Source: Rhizophagus irregularis (Eukaryota > Glomeromycota > Glomeromycetes > Glomerales > Glomeraceae). From it: a stretch of 64,000 nucleotides of DNA. Below the pieces are notes generated by a model, which searched no databases, had not been told where the DNA came from, and saw only the letters and a list, made by a program, of their open reading frames with translations. The stretch spans positions 248,001 to 312,000 of the forward strand of contig NC_089442.1 of NCBI RefSeq assembly GCF_026210795.1, given 5' to 3'. Below are positions 49,640 to 60,768 of this stretch, piece after piece (positions within the stretch are counted from its first letter, which is position 1; the number at the start of each line of letters is the position of its first letter). A program made the translations under genes and the position numbers.

Positions 49640-49810
49640 AATTGACTTAACAAAATATATAATTTTGGTGAGAGATTGATTATATAAATTTCCTAATTTA
49701 ACGGTCTTGACTGTAATCCTGCTATACAAAAGTCCATTTTTTTGAAACCCAGCCCAGTCCAATTCAGATCCCAACCAGAATTTCTTTTATTCATTGTATT
49801 TATTGTAAAA
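49640..49810 (+). repeat. Orphan copy of the kinase C/D/F 3' flank
   Basis: Contains AATTTAACGGTCTTGACTG, CAAAAGTCC and CCAACCAGAATTTCTTTTAT, the same order as behind kinases C, D and F. No kinase coding sequence is seen directly upstream, so a former family member appears to have been deleted or replaced. Confidence 0.65.
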
Positions 49811-50225
49811 AAAATCTTTATATTCATTTATTTAAAATTTCGTATTTACTTGTTTTAAAAAAAAAAAAATTTTAAACCGTATTTACTTGTTAAAAAATTT
49901 TTGTAATGTTACTATTTATTAAAAAGTTAATTTTTTTTTATTTATCTGGTTTGTAAATTATATAAAGTAAAAAACTTTTTTTTAATTAAAAAATGTGATT
50001 AAAAAATTGATGTAAAAAAAATGAAAAAAGAAATATTATACGCCCATCAATTTTGGTGTGCATGAGATAAATAATCATTTTAATTATTTTATAATTATAC
50101 TTTTAAGCTTATTGTGGCACATAAATACATAATATCTGGTATTTATTTTGTTTCTCTCTTCTCTTTTTTTTTTAAAAAAAATAACAATTTATTTTAGATT
50201 TTCTATACACGATCAATAATTATGG
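49811..50225. other. Intergenic, no gene seen
   Basis: Very AT-rich, with T- and A-runs up to the FAR1-like fragment. Nothing is supported. Confidence 0.5.
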
Positions 50226-50387
50226 ATGAAATGGAATATTCCAGAGGATAGTGATAGTGATTATAGTGACGAAAATAATCTTGGATATAATCCTACTAAT
50301 ATTGATTCAAGTTCTTCACCTTTAGGGTTGAAAGTCGGCTTAACATTTCTTAGTACCTGGAAGTCTGCGCTTAACCATATACAGTGA
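50226..50387 (+). pseudogene. Possible N-terminal fragment of a FAR1/MULE-type transposase gene
   Basis: The 53-codon frame MKWNIPEDSDSDYSDENN... ends with LKVGLTFLSTWKSALNHIQ and TGA. The GLTF...W..A...I pattern resembles the start of the FAR1-type zinc domain of Mutator-like transposases. Coding similarity may continue after a frameshift (SANEVFLFDKEVRK). It is short and uncertain. Confidence 0.35.
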
Positions 50388-50859
50388 TCACTTCTGCAAA
50401 TGAGGTTTTTTTATTCGATAAAGAAGTCAGAAAAACTATTAAATGAGTGTAGAAAACAACACTATTGTGTCGTTGTTAAGGAAATTATAATAATAAAACA
50501 GAAGATGATCAATAAATGATATTGTGTTACTTATTCATGTGACTAATATTCTTTTTAACTACTGCATAGAGAAGTTAATAGGCTTGAAGTTCCATAATGT
50601 TATTTAAACAAAATAAAATCTTTTCTCTGTTTATTCATATAGAATTAAAATTGGTAACACATAATTCAAAAAAGCTTAACCTTCAATATAAATTTTTGAT
50701 AAATAAGAAAAAATAATACTGTTGATGTTGATGTAATATTTAAGCAATGCAAAAAAAAGAAAAAAAAAGGCTAGTTAAAATTTGTTACAAATTGAACAAA
50801 AAGATCAAAAAATAAAAATTGTATTTATCATTTAAAACAATTCCGAATTTCCCAGAATA
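50388..50859. other. Intergenic, no gene seen
   Basis: AT-rich continuation behind the FAR1-like fragment. No supported feature. Confidence 0.4.
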
Positions 50860-51170
50860 TATTGAATATGATAGATTCGAAAAAAAAATTACTAGTTAAA
50901 AATATTAAATATCATATGATTGTCACTAACCATGATATGCAAAACATTACTAAAGTACTTTAATCATATTATTTATAATATTTTAATTCTTCATATTTTT
51001 TATTAATTTTTTTTTCTTTTTTTTGTTAAATTTCTGACGGTCAAAATGATATCTGAATAAATCTACAATTATAGAAAATATTATATCTCATAAAAAATGT
51101 TTAGCTTAGTTTTAATTTCGCTGAAAAAATCCACAACTTTTTTTAATTACATTAATTACATTACAGTATT
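50860..51170. repeat. Direct repeat upstream of kinase F (partner at 54205-54500)
   Basis: About 290 bp including CCATGATATGCAAAACA and AATAAATCTACAATT, ending near CCACAACTTTTT. It recurs in the same orientation downstream of kinase F, so the gene sits between direct repeats about 3.3 kb apart. Confidence 0.75.
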
Positions 51171-51224
51171 TACTATATTTAGTTAAACATTTTATTATTA
51201 TTTATTTATTTATTTCGTCATTTA

Positions 51225-51474
51225 TCCTATTATGGAGAATTTAAATAAAAAGCCGTAATTTGCCAAAATTGAATAAATTTAATTGCCGATCAGATTTTTG
51301 TGTTTCGTTTGTGCATTTTAACTAGTCTTTTTTTTCCATAATTTTGTTGCTGATCTTGAAATCGTTGCAACATAAATAACGTTTCAGTCGTTTCACCATT
51401 ACTTTTTTCATTTTTTTTCATTTTCTTTTTAATGAGAATTAAAAACATTTTTTGTTAATAAATTATTTATTAAA
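51225..51474 (+). promoter_or_regulatory. Promoter block of kinase F, shared with C and D
   Basis: Nearly identical to the reverse complement of 27960-28200 over most of its length. It includes the segments around CTGATCTTGAAATCGTTGCA and CGTTTCAGTCGTTTCACCAT. Confidence 0.7.
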
Positions 51475-53100
51475 ATGGATCAAATTAAACTAAGTGATGA
51501 TGTATTTGAACAAATAAAAGACTTCAATAATTATTATTTGACTGGAGAACAACTATCGTTAATTGATAAACTAATAACAGACAAAAAATTAAAAAACCGT
51601 TATAGAAACTATGGTTTATGTAAAGATTGTATGCAGCCTAGAACTGGTGCTTTATATTGTCGGTCATGTGTTTCTAATCATTTTCAACAAAATTTCAAAA
51701 ATTGGACAAGTGGAAATCATGACGTTGATGAATTTATTCAAAAAGTACAATTAAACGCTAAAAATAATAACCAAATTATAGAGTGGATTGAATATGATAA
51801 ATTTGAAGATGTTGAATATTTAGCAAAAGGGGATTTGGAACTACTTTTAAAGCAGTTTGGAAAGATGGTCCTTGGGGAATAAATTTTGACAATAAACAAT
51901 GGGAACGAAAAGTTGATACAAAAGTCGCTTTAAAGTGCTTAAATAACTCACAAGATATTACAGCAGATTTTTTAAAAGAAGTAAATTATTTTCTTATAAA
52001 TCTTCATTAGCCTTCATAAATGAAACTAACTATAATTTTCTTTAAAGGTTGAATCAAATATTTTAGTATATAGTTCTGCGTTCATAGTTCGTTGTTTTGG
52101 TATTACCAAAGATCCAAAAACAGAGAATTTTATGATGGTAATGGAATTAAAAAATGGCAGTTTAAGACAACATTTAAATAACAACTTCATTTCACTGAAT
52201 TGGAAGCAAAAGCTGAGAAGTTTAACTGATATTACAACTGGTCTTGTAGATATTCATGATAAAGGATTAATTCATCAGGATTTTCATTGTGGGAATATAT
52301 TAAGTGATTCCGCGCATCGAGCTTTTGTTACTGACTTGGGATTGTGTCAACCAGCAAATGTCAAATCCTCTCAAAATAGTAATAAAAAAATATATGGAGT
52401 ATTACCTTATGTAGCTCCTGAAGTTTTAAGAGGAAAAGAATATACTCAAGCAGGTGATATTTATGGATATGGAATTATTGCATATGAAATATGTACAGGT
52501 TTCCCTCCTTATTATGATGTAGCTCATGATGAATTCTTAACAATGAAAATTTGTAATGGATTGAGGCCAAAGTTTAATTATAAAATTCCTCAATTAATTT
52601 TTGACATTATTAATAAATGTTGGGATGCTGACCCTTTAAAACGACCTGATATAAATGAATTGTTTAAGTCATTCAGGGGTTTAGAGGATGATATTGATAA
52701 ACTGGATTCTGTGATTTATGAGCAAGTTAAGGAAACAGATGATATTAATAAAAAGTTATATTTTTCATCACCTTTAAAATCTACTGGTACTATATCATAT
52801 ATGACACATCCTCAGGCAGTTTACACAAGTAGACTTTTAGATTTTAAAAATCTTCCAGAACCAAAAAATGCTGATAATAATGATGATTTACATGGAATAG
52901 AATATTCAGGTATATATATAACGTGCTAATATTTTAAATTTATTCTGAAATGCTAACAACTAATATTTATAGATTCCTTAAAAATGGATTTTACTAAACT
53001 AGATATTAATTCTAAAGGTGATTGACTACTTTTGCATGTGATTTTTTTAATCTATTGAATTTTAATTAAACTATTTTTTATTATAGATGAAACTAATTAA
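51475..53100 (+). pseudogene. Kinase F: single-module zinc-ribbon kinase with a 1-bp frameshift in the glycine loop
   Basis: Exons corresponding to kinase C: 51475-51980, 52048-52909, 52973-53017, 53087-53100. The start MDQIKLSDDVFEQIKDF, Cys4 ribbon (GLCKDCMQPRTGALYCRSC) and WTSGN linker are intact. The loop AKGGFGTTF is broken because the G-run at 51829-51832 has four G instead of the five in kinase C; the frame then runs to TAA at 51880-51882. Past that point the other frame restores WKDGPWG and VALKCL, and later exons are perfect (HQDFHCGN, DLG, APE, HPQAVYTSRLLDF). It is either a recent pseudogene or a homopolymer sequencing error. Confidence 0.78.
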
Positions 53101-53697
53101 GCTCAAACTACTTAAAATTAAGTATAAGAATATCATATTATGCTTGTATGTAATTATTTATTTTATTTATATTTTGATTAAAAGAAAATTTTATGATTTA
53201 AATTTAACAAATCTATGTAACTTTCCTAATTTAACGGTCTTTTTAGTTGGAGTATTTCACAAAAGTCCGTATTTTGAAACCAGTCCGGTCCAATCCAGAT
53301 TCCAACTAGAATTTCTTATTAATTATGATATAGTAATTATAGTAACCTTTAAGAAAAAATTATTTGTTAAAAAAAAGATCACGTATTAATAAATCTTGTT
53401 AAAAAATCTTCATATTTATTTGTTTAAAAAAATATCTTTTGTATTTATTTATTATAAATTTCATATTTACTTATTAAAAAAAAATTTTTTTTGTACTGTA
53501 TTTCTGTATTTACTATTTGTTAATATTTATTAAAAAATCATCAATAAATTTCTTCCTTTCCACAGACTGGCTCCTAACGAGCTAAAATTTAATTTAATTT
53601 TCAAAGTTTAAAAGGTTATCATAATCTCATCTTTTTATTTAAAGTTCAAAGCATTGATTTCAGCTTATAATTGTATGTTATTGAACGGGGCGTCAAA
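53101..53697. other. 3' flank of kinase F
   Basis: Carries the shared C/D/F 3' block (about 53220-53350) and then AT-rich DNA. No further gene. Confidence 0.55.
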
Positions 53698-53718
53698 ATA
53701 TCGGCCGAAGGCCGATAT
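53698..53718. repeat. Perfect 9-bp-stem palindrome in a GC-richer patch
   Basis: ATATCGGCC-GAA-GGCCGATAT forms a perfect hairpin with a 3-nt loop. The surrounding 53680-53900 has several CGATAT words and could be a small element, but no ends were defined. Confidence 0.6.
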
Positions 53719-54204
53719 AGCCCGATATTATTATACGTGATATTAGGATTAGTGCGTGTGCTAATATAATTATATTGTCGATCATCATTAAAAATATCGG
53801 GCATGATAACAAAAATATCGTTACAATGAATTCCGCACAATCCTAATGAGCGTGTAATAATAAAATTTATTAAGATTACGCGAAAGTAGTTACCGGTGAT
53901 CACCAGTAAATAAAGTTACTCATAATTGTAGTTAGTAAAAAAAAAAATAAGAAAGCTATTGTTGAAGATTCAATTTCACGGCACAAAGACAAGATTTTAA
54001 TAATTTAAAATTTTTATCCAATTTATTTGTAATAAAAAAAAAAAATTTAACAAGACATATTGAAAATTGACAAACTCTTCTAAATGTAAAATTTTATTTT
54101 AATTATTAATTAGATGTAATTTTTTACACACACTCAGCAATAAAAGGCGATTTGATTAATAATTTATGTGATAATTAAGAAATTTATATTTTATTACAAT
54201 AAGA
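53719..54204. other. Intergenic, no gene seen
   Basis: A moderately GC-rich start (to about 53910), then AT-rich. The minus-strand open frame here has no recognisable content. Confidence 0.45.
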
Positions 54205-54500
54205 TTTTGCTAAAATTTAGAGAATGGATTGGATATTATATTTGAAAAAAATTACCAGTTGAAAATGTTTCATATTTAATATAATTGTCACCAACCATGA
54301 TATGCAAAACAGTACTTGCATTCTTCAATTAAATCATATTTAACTATAATTAATTCCTGTTTTTTTTCTAATTAAATTTTGATGGTCTAAATTATATTTG
54401 AATAAATCTACAATTTATAGAAAATATATCTCGTAAAAGTTTAACTTAGTTTTAATTTCTCTGAAAAACCCCACAACTTTTTATTACCGTAATTACATAA
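54205..54500. repeat. Direct repeat downstream of kinase F (partner at 50860-51170)
   Basis: Diverged second copy of the repeat 5' of kinase F, sharing CCATGATATGCAAAACA and CCACAACTTTTT. Confidence 0.75.
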
Positions 54501-54784
54501 CGAGAATCTATCACATGATTTATTGTGGCGCAGTAATTTTCGTATGTAAACGAATTTTTGTTAGTATTCCAATAACTAATTACTAATTTGGAATTGGTTT
54601 TTGCCAGAAAAGGTTATGTAAATGAATATTTATTTTAAATTTAAAGCAGCAAACGATACATTATGCTCAAATTGTATACTGTCACCCTATATTTAAGAAT
54701 TTCATTGCAATGAAATTCATCATAAAAAAAAAATTTTTCCCGCTACATTTTCATTCTCTCTTTTTTTTTAAAAAAAAAAAGGCT

Positions 54785-56095
54785 ACGTATTTTGGTATTT
54801 TGGCAGATAAAAATATACGACTTTCAATAATAATTATATTAAATGATAAACTAAATGTAGAAAGTATCAATACTTGAAATAATTAAGTCTTCACTATCAA
54901 AATATATATATATATAATATATATATATATATATTTGCAAGCTACGAATAACTTATCTCTCCATTGATGATTTATTTTACTAACATTTTTTTTTATTATC
55001 AAACAATGAAATAAAGGTCTAATACAAATAATGTAGTCATTGCGAATAGTATTGAAACTTTTCTCCGAAGGAATATTTCGCAAAAGGGACGTTTCATCGA
55101 AATACCATTTCATCGAATGGACATTTCGCGAATGGACATTAAGCCAAATTGTTATTTCGCCGAAAATTAATTATTCCAATTGGTTATTTTATTGTTTACT
55201 AAATACATGAAATCTTTTCTAGAAAAATTTTTGAATTAGATGATTTTTTATTAAATTTATCTCGTTGTTTATAATACATTAATCTTTTTTTTTACTTACT
55301 TTTTCGTGAATAAATATTTCCAAGAAAATAATTTATTTATTATTGCTTAATAATTAATATCAGTTACTTAAATGTTAAAGTGATAACATCCTGAAAAAAA
55401 AAAGATCTCTAAAAATAATTTTCATTGCGCGATGAATATTTTTTATGAAAATGTTAATCGCTACCATTTTTGACGAAATGTCCATTCGGTGAAATGGAAT
55501 TCGAAAAAATGGACGATTCGGTGAAATGTACGATTTGGTGAAATGGACGATTCGGTGAAATGGATTCGATAAAATGCTTCGGCGAAGCATCCCTTTGGTG
55601 AAACATCCCTTCGGCGAAATGTACCGTAAACACATTGCGATTTGCGAATGTATCCTGTTATTCCTGTACATCAGTACTGTACATGTTATACAAATACTGA
55701 TGATCAAAATGGCGAAATTTACTAGTTTATAAAAAAAAAATTAATAATTTTCATTTAGCATCCTTTATTTTTTATATCAATATATTTATGTAGAATATGA
55801 TGACTTTTAAATCACATTTTATGTTACTCACTTTCTATATACTTCTACCAACCTAAAATGATATTAAATTATAATTAATAGAAAGATGCAAATAATATAC
55901 AAAGAATAAATTCATTTAAAGTTTTCAGAAATTGATGAGATTTAAAATGTTAAAGACGATATGATATAATTTATATTATATATATAATATAGTACAATAA
56001 TAAAAGTAAAATGAAAGCTACTTTATTAACAATATTAACTATCGTATAATCGTAAAAAAAATCCTTTTTGGATAATACGTCTTTTATGAGACTGA
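54785..56095 (+). repeat. Segmental repeat copy 3 (diverged)
   Basis: Similar to parts of the copies at 57672-59240 and 61610-62727: TTTTGGCAGATAAAAATATA, TATCAATACT, the (AT)n tract, AAATAATGTAGTCATTG, then GTTATACAAATACTGATGAT and the TACTCACTTTCTATA block. It lacks the 270-288-bp MITE found in the other two copies and has its own 587-bp insertion. Confidence 0.7.
55046..55632. mobile_element. 587-bp element with 8-bp target duplication CATTGCGA
   Basis: Flanked by CATTGCGA at 55038-55045 and 55633-55640. The related copy at about 58990 (ACATTGTG followed directly by TTATTTGTG) is the empty site. Ends are imperfect inverted repeats around CCGAAGG(A/G)AT(A/G)TTTC. The interior is full of TTTCG(C/G)GAAATGGAC-like words in both orientations. 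No transposase; the 8-bp duplication would fit a hAT-type MITE. The open frame across it is not a gene. Confidence 0.75.
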
Positions 56096-56703
56096 TTTTC
56101 ATTATTAAGAATTAATAAATTATTGTAAGAATCATTAACGAAGTTTAATAAATAATAATATATAGCGAAAAAAAAAATTCTTTATTTATTATACAGTAGT
56201 TTATACCTATAAATAATTTGATTCAAATTAAAAAAATGAGCGAGATAATCAATCTTTCAAATATTGAAGAACTTGATATTAATTATATTGAAAAGTAAAG
56301 TAGTAGGTAAGATTAAGCATTTTAATTTAATAAATTAATCTCCTTTAACAGTTAATGTTTCTTAAAGGAATATGCAATGGCCCTGTAAAAAATTTTATCC
56401 ATTTATTTACGGAAATAACATGGAATAAAAAAAAAAACACACGGAATAATAGATCTTCAAATTAAAATACTCGCTGTTTATGCTGCATTTTATAATACGT
56501 ATTTTTTTTTATTTCAATTCATATATTAAATTTGGGCCGATTCTGTAGATTGGCGGACATGTAAAAAAATTGTTTCAAAAAAAAATTATGAATGATATAA
56601 ATATTATCATAAGTATTGGCTATATGTAAAGTAAGTGAAACTACTAAATAAGTTAATGCACAAATGCTATAAAAATACATATTACAAAAATAAATAAATC
56701 CAT
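56096..56703. other. Intergenic, no gene seen
   Basis: AT-rich 3' flank of the minus-strand secreted-protein gene. Confidence 0.45.
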
Positions 56704-57328
56704 TTATTTTGGTGGATTATAAGATATGTCAGCGATATACTGACAAGACGATAAGCAAATCGTTTCGTTGTCATAATAACAATTACCATACATAGTTATT
56801 TCCACCGTGATATCCTCTCCTGGAGAGAAAAATTTTTTGGGATCAATTTTGTCATCTCGCGTGTAAGTATATTGTCCTTGATAAAGTGTATTACAATCAA
56901 GGCTTCCACTTGAACAATCATTCGAATTTAAGATATTTGTGCTAGTGTATCCATTTACCCATAAAAGTTTATTTTTTGGTATAATAGTATATTGGTAACT
57001 TTCATTTTTAAACGTATAATCACTAATAAGCATCATCCCCTGTTGCAAACAACATGGGATTTTACCAGGATATTCTGTTTGGGCTGGTCCCACTGAATTT
57101 AATCGTACAAGATTATTTGATAGAAATAAAATGTAATCGGGTTCAAAGTAAGGAGCATCTTTTTAGCAAGAACGTAAAAAAAAAAAATTAATATTGGCTA
57201 TCTTGGAAAATAAACCAATAAATAAAATTTGTTCTTAGATAATTACCAGTACAATCTACTAAAGATTTAAAAGCAAAAGTTTTGGAAAATATAAAAAATG
57301 ATACAATAATAAAAACCATGTGCTTCAT
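56704..57328 (-). CDS. Small secreted Cys-containing protein, two exons, about 178 aa
   Basis: Exon 1 is 57328-57247 (ATG, MKHMVFIIVSFFIFSKTFAF signal peptide) and exon 2 is 57158-56704; the intron is phase 1 with GTAATT donor and AAAAAG acceptor. The mature part has about nine cysteines, including a CC pair (PCCLQQG), DCSSGSLDC and CLSSC, and one NxT/S glycosylation site (NET). No catalytic motif and no transmembrane segment after the signal peptide. I do not recognise the family. Its location and size fit a secreted protein of a plant-associated fungus; an effector role is possible but not shown. Confidence 0.68.
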
Positions 57329-57671
57329 GATTGATGAATTTTTTTTGATTAAAAAGAATAACTATGGGAGCTTTACTTTTTTGCTGGTTTATTTATATAT
57401 ATCGACATAAGAAAAGATCTAATATTAGTATTATTTTAGAAATATTGCGAAAAATAAAAATAAAAATAAAATAGAATATGGTAATATTAAAATTTTAATT
57501 TTGTATTTCATTTATTGTATGATCGGCAGAATCTAACGTTTAACCATATGTATTAAAAACACTTATTTTAGGGAAGTGATATTATTTCTTATTTAGAAAT
57601 TTTACTCCTTAAAATCCATCAGCAAATAAATGGGCTTTATGTAACAATTAATTAGTGGGATGATCATAATT
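57329..57671. other. Intergenic, 5' flank of the secreted-protein gene
   Basis: AT-rich. The minus-strand promoter presumably lies here; no defined motif is seen. Confidence 0.35.
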
Positions 57672-59240
57672 TGTTAATTGCTCAATAATCATTTCCCTAT
57701 CAAGCAGACTTGCCGATCCTATATCACGTGATAATAATATATTTTTTTCACCGACAGTTCATTTTAAATATTACTCTTGACATGCGATAATAATAAAAAT
57801 TTGAGGTTATGTTCATATTAATAATTGCTAAATTAAGTTTATTATAACAATTTTGGAGAGTAAAATGGTTTTTTAAAGTTTTATTATGGGATTTTATTAG
57901 CGTTTCGATAGGTATAATGATAAACCGTACTGTACGATCGTCTAAATTGTATTGTACTGTACGAATTTTAAGAAATCAATGAATGGTACAGTACAATAAA
58001 GTAGTAAAAAATTGAACTTTAACCGGTTAATCATACAATAATCACGTGATCGACTCAAAATTTTTTTGTTATACTGATTACTTCAAATAAAAATTCTTTA
58101 TTAACCTATACATTTTATTCACCTCTCGATTAAAATAAAATAAAATAATTAAGATAAATAACAATTTTTATTAATTATCATTGTGATTAAACTTTTTTTT
58201 TTATTTATATTACTGATTTACACAATTTCTTGACGCAGGTTTTTTATCTCTAATGGGGTTTAAAAGAATATTTATTTAATATTTAGAAGCAACTATGGTG
58301 AAATTGTCTAAAAAAAGCAAAGTTAACGAAAGTAAAAAGCAAAAAAAAAGAGAAAAGAAAACAGCAAATAGCAAAAAAAAATAAAATCTACCCTGAACTG
58401 TACGTTAAACTAAGTCATTCTAAGCTTTTAAAAAAAATTAATTTTAAAAAATATAAAACAAAAGAAAAAAAAATAGTAAAATGAAAAAAAAAGATTTTTT
58501 ATTTTTATTTCACAGGGAGAATAAAAACTATTTTGGCAGATAAAAAAAATATAGTTTTCAATAATTATAACTAAATTAGAAAGGTTTTTGGTACGAAATC
58601 TCGAAAATCATTTGAGCGACTGACACAAGACCGACAACAAAATCTCGACAATCCAATATCTTGACAAGTCAAAATCCTGACAAGTCAAAATCTCGACAAA
58701 ATTATAACACATTTAAACTAAATATTACATATTGCAACAAATTATTTTATTAGAACACACATCATAAAATTGTCGATATAATGACTTGTCAGGATTTTGG
58801 ATTGTCGAGATTTTGTTTTCGATCTTTTGTTAGTCGTGCAAGTGGCTGTCGAGATTTTGATCGGATACCATTAGAAAATATCAATACTCATTTAAATAAT
58901 CATTGTAGTTTGCAAACATATATATATATATATAAATATATTTTTATATGATTTAACAATGATGAAATAAATTCTAATATAATAATGTAGACATTGTGTT
59001 ATTTGTGTATGTACATGTTATACAAATACTGATGATCAAAATGAAAAGTATTATTTTATTAACTATACTTCAATTAATTTAAGCTAACCGTGTATAATAT
59101 AATGACTAATGATGACAATTACATGACACTTTATGCTACTCACTTTCTATACTTTTACCATATGAGCAAAATGAAATTATACTAACAATATTAACTTTAA
59201 AATTAATCCTTTTTTGATAATAAGTTTAGTCTCTAGGATT
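57672..59240 (+). repeat. Segmental repeat copy 1
   Basis: Directly repeats copy 2 (61610-62727) over about 57672-58998, with high similarity (for example CAAGCAGACTTGCCGATCCT and ATCACGTGATCGACTCAAAA). It has about 170 bp near 57813-57987 that copy 2 lacks. The part 58980-59240 matches copy 3. No gene. Confidence 0.82.
58583..58870. mobile_element. 288-bp MITE nested in segmental copy 1
   Basis: Flanked by TTAGAAA (58576-58582 and 58871-58877). Copy 3 shows the uninterrupted site near 54855-54863 (GTAGAAAGTATC). Imperfect terminal inverted repeats are based on TGGTA...AAATCTCGA. The interior repeats GACAAGTCAAAATC and its complement. No ORF. Confidence 0.75.
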
Positions 59241-59390
59241 GTCATGCATACTTTTACGGCTTCAAATACAAAAAAAAAAAAATAGATATTGATATTGAAC
59301 AAGAGGTCATTTTCATGGGGGAGCTTGACATACTTTTGAAAGATCTTTTAAGTGGAAGTTATTGTAAAAAAAAATGACCAGTGATGGGAG
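59241..59390. other. Short spacer before the minisatellite
   Basis: No feature seen. Confidence 0.3.
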
Positions 59391-59790
59391 ACGAAAAGGA
59401 GTGATAGAAAGATGAAGAGGAGTGATGGAAGACAAAAGGAACGATGGGAGACAAAAAGGAGTGATTGAAAGATGAAGAGGAGTGATGGGAGATGAAAAGG
59501 AACGATGGGAGACGAAAAGAGTGATGGAAAGATAAAGAGGAGTGATGGGAGACGAAAAAGAACGATGGGAGACGAAAAGAGTGATGGAAAGATGAAGAGG
59601 AGTGATGGGAGACGAAAAAGAGTGATGGAAAGATGAAGAGGAATGATGGGAGGCAAAAAGAAGTGTTGGGAGATGAAAAGGAGTGATGGAAGACGAAAAA
59701 GAGTGATGGAAAGATAAAGAGGAATGATGGGAGACAAAAAGAAGTGTTGGGAGACGAAAAGGAGTGATGGGAGACAAAAAGAAGTGATAA
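59391..59790 (-). repeat. Purine minisatellite, same unit as at 19758 but opposite strand
   Basis: About 20 variant copies of GAGTGATGGGAGACGAAAAG, the reverse complement of the unit in the 19.8-20.1 kb array. Some units alternate with GAGTGATGGAAAGATGAAGA, giving a higher-order pattern of about 60 bp. Minus-strand Ser/His/Pro-rich open frames are by-products. Confidence 0.92.
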
Positions 59791-60768
59791 AAAAGATTAC
59801 CTGAACGCCAATTGCTAAAAATGGAAAGGTTAAGAAAAATAAAAGGAAAAGTTTAATTTTTAGATCGGTAAATCAATGCCAAAACGGGGTAGTGAGATTC
59901 CAAAAAAGGAAACCATTCGAAAGCTAATCTTGTGTTAACGTTAAGTTAACGTTAAGTTAATGTTAACGTTCCGTCCGTCCGTACGAAACGAAACTTAACG
60001 TAAACCCACGCCACCCTCCACCCATCTGAAGAAAGGGTGTTTATATATGTTTTTATTACGCCAAAAAAAAATGTGGGAGCAATAAAAAAATTTTTATAAT
60101 AACATTTTAATTATGATTACTAATTTTTCAAAAGGGTCTTACTATTTTAGTGTAGTGATGATCAGATCACAAGCCTATCCTTTATTTCATTTGACATTTA
60201 TGCTTTAAGCTCCCTTCAAGTTTAACGTTAACTTGTTGGAATAGTACATTATTTTTTTATGACGATCTTAATTTAGTATGGGGTCATCCCGGATGGTCAT
60301 CCGGATGGTCATCCGTAGAACTATTTTAGACTTTTTTTTCTTTTAAATTTCAAATTCAACGATTCATTTTACCGACAATCATCTTACCAACATGGTCACT
60401 TCACCGACAGTAATTGGTTAATAAAAATACCAGATTTTTTTTATTGGAACAATATATATAGTAATATGTACAATACAAATTGAAAAAATATACAATTAAA
60501 AAGATTTTGCACATCGTACTTTTTTGTTGAAATCTTATGGTATGGTCCTTTGCAAGGAAAGATAAATTCCGTGATTTTCAATATAAAATGAGACTATTAC
60601 AGAATTTAAATCCCATGGTTTTCATTATTGGTTCCATTAAAATGAGACTTTATAAAAAAGGAAATATTAAAGCATAGATCAATTTTTTTACGGAGTTGCA
60701 AATATATATAAATAAGTGCACTAAATAATTTGAACATATTCACATAAATATAACAATTATAATTAGTC
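59791..60768. other. Upstream region of the second secreted-protein gene with short repeats
   Basis: Holds a GTTAAC-rich tandem (59934-59970, unit TTAACGTTAAG), a CCGT tetramer run (59971-59982), and tandem GGATGGTCATCC words (about 60282-60316). AT-rich DNA follows to the ATG at 60769. A TATATATA stretch at 60702-60709 may be part of the promoter. Confidence 0.55.

Noticed and set aside
50860-50900. Kinase-like IEYDRFEK words in the direct repeat 5' of kinase F
   Set aside because: Only about eight residues match the IEYDKFENV strand and the frame does not continue; may be chance.
55375-55707. 110-aa minus-strand open frame
   Set aside because: Lies mostly in the 587-bp inverted-repeat element and reflects its internal repeats.
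59313-59777. Minus-strand Ser/Pro/His-rich open frames of 129-154 aa
   Set aside because: By-product of the second minisatellite array.
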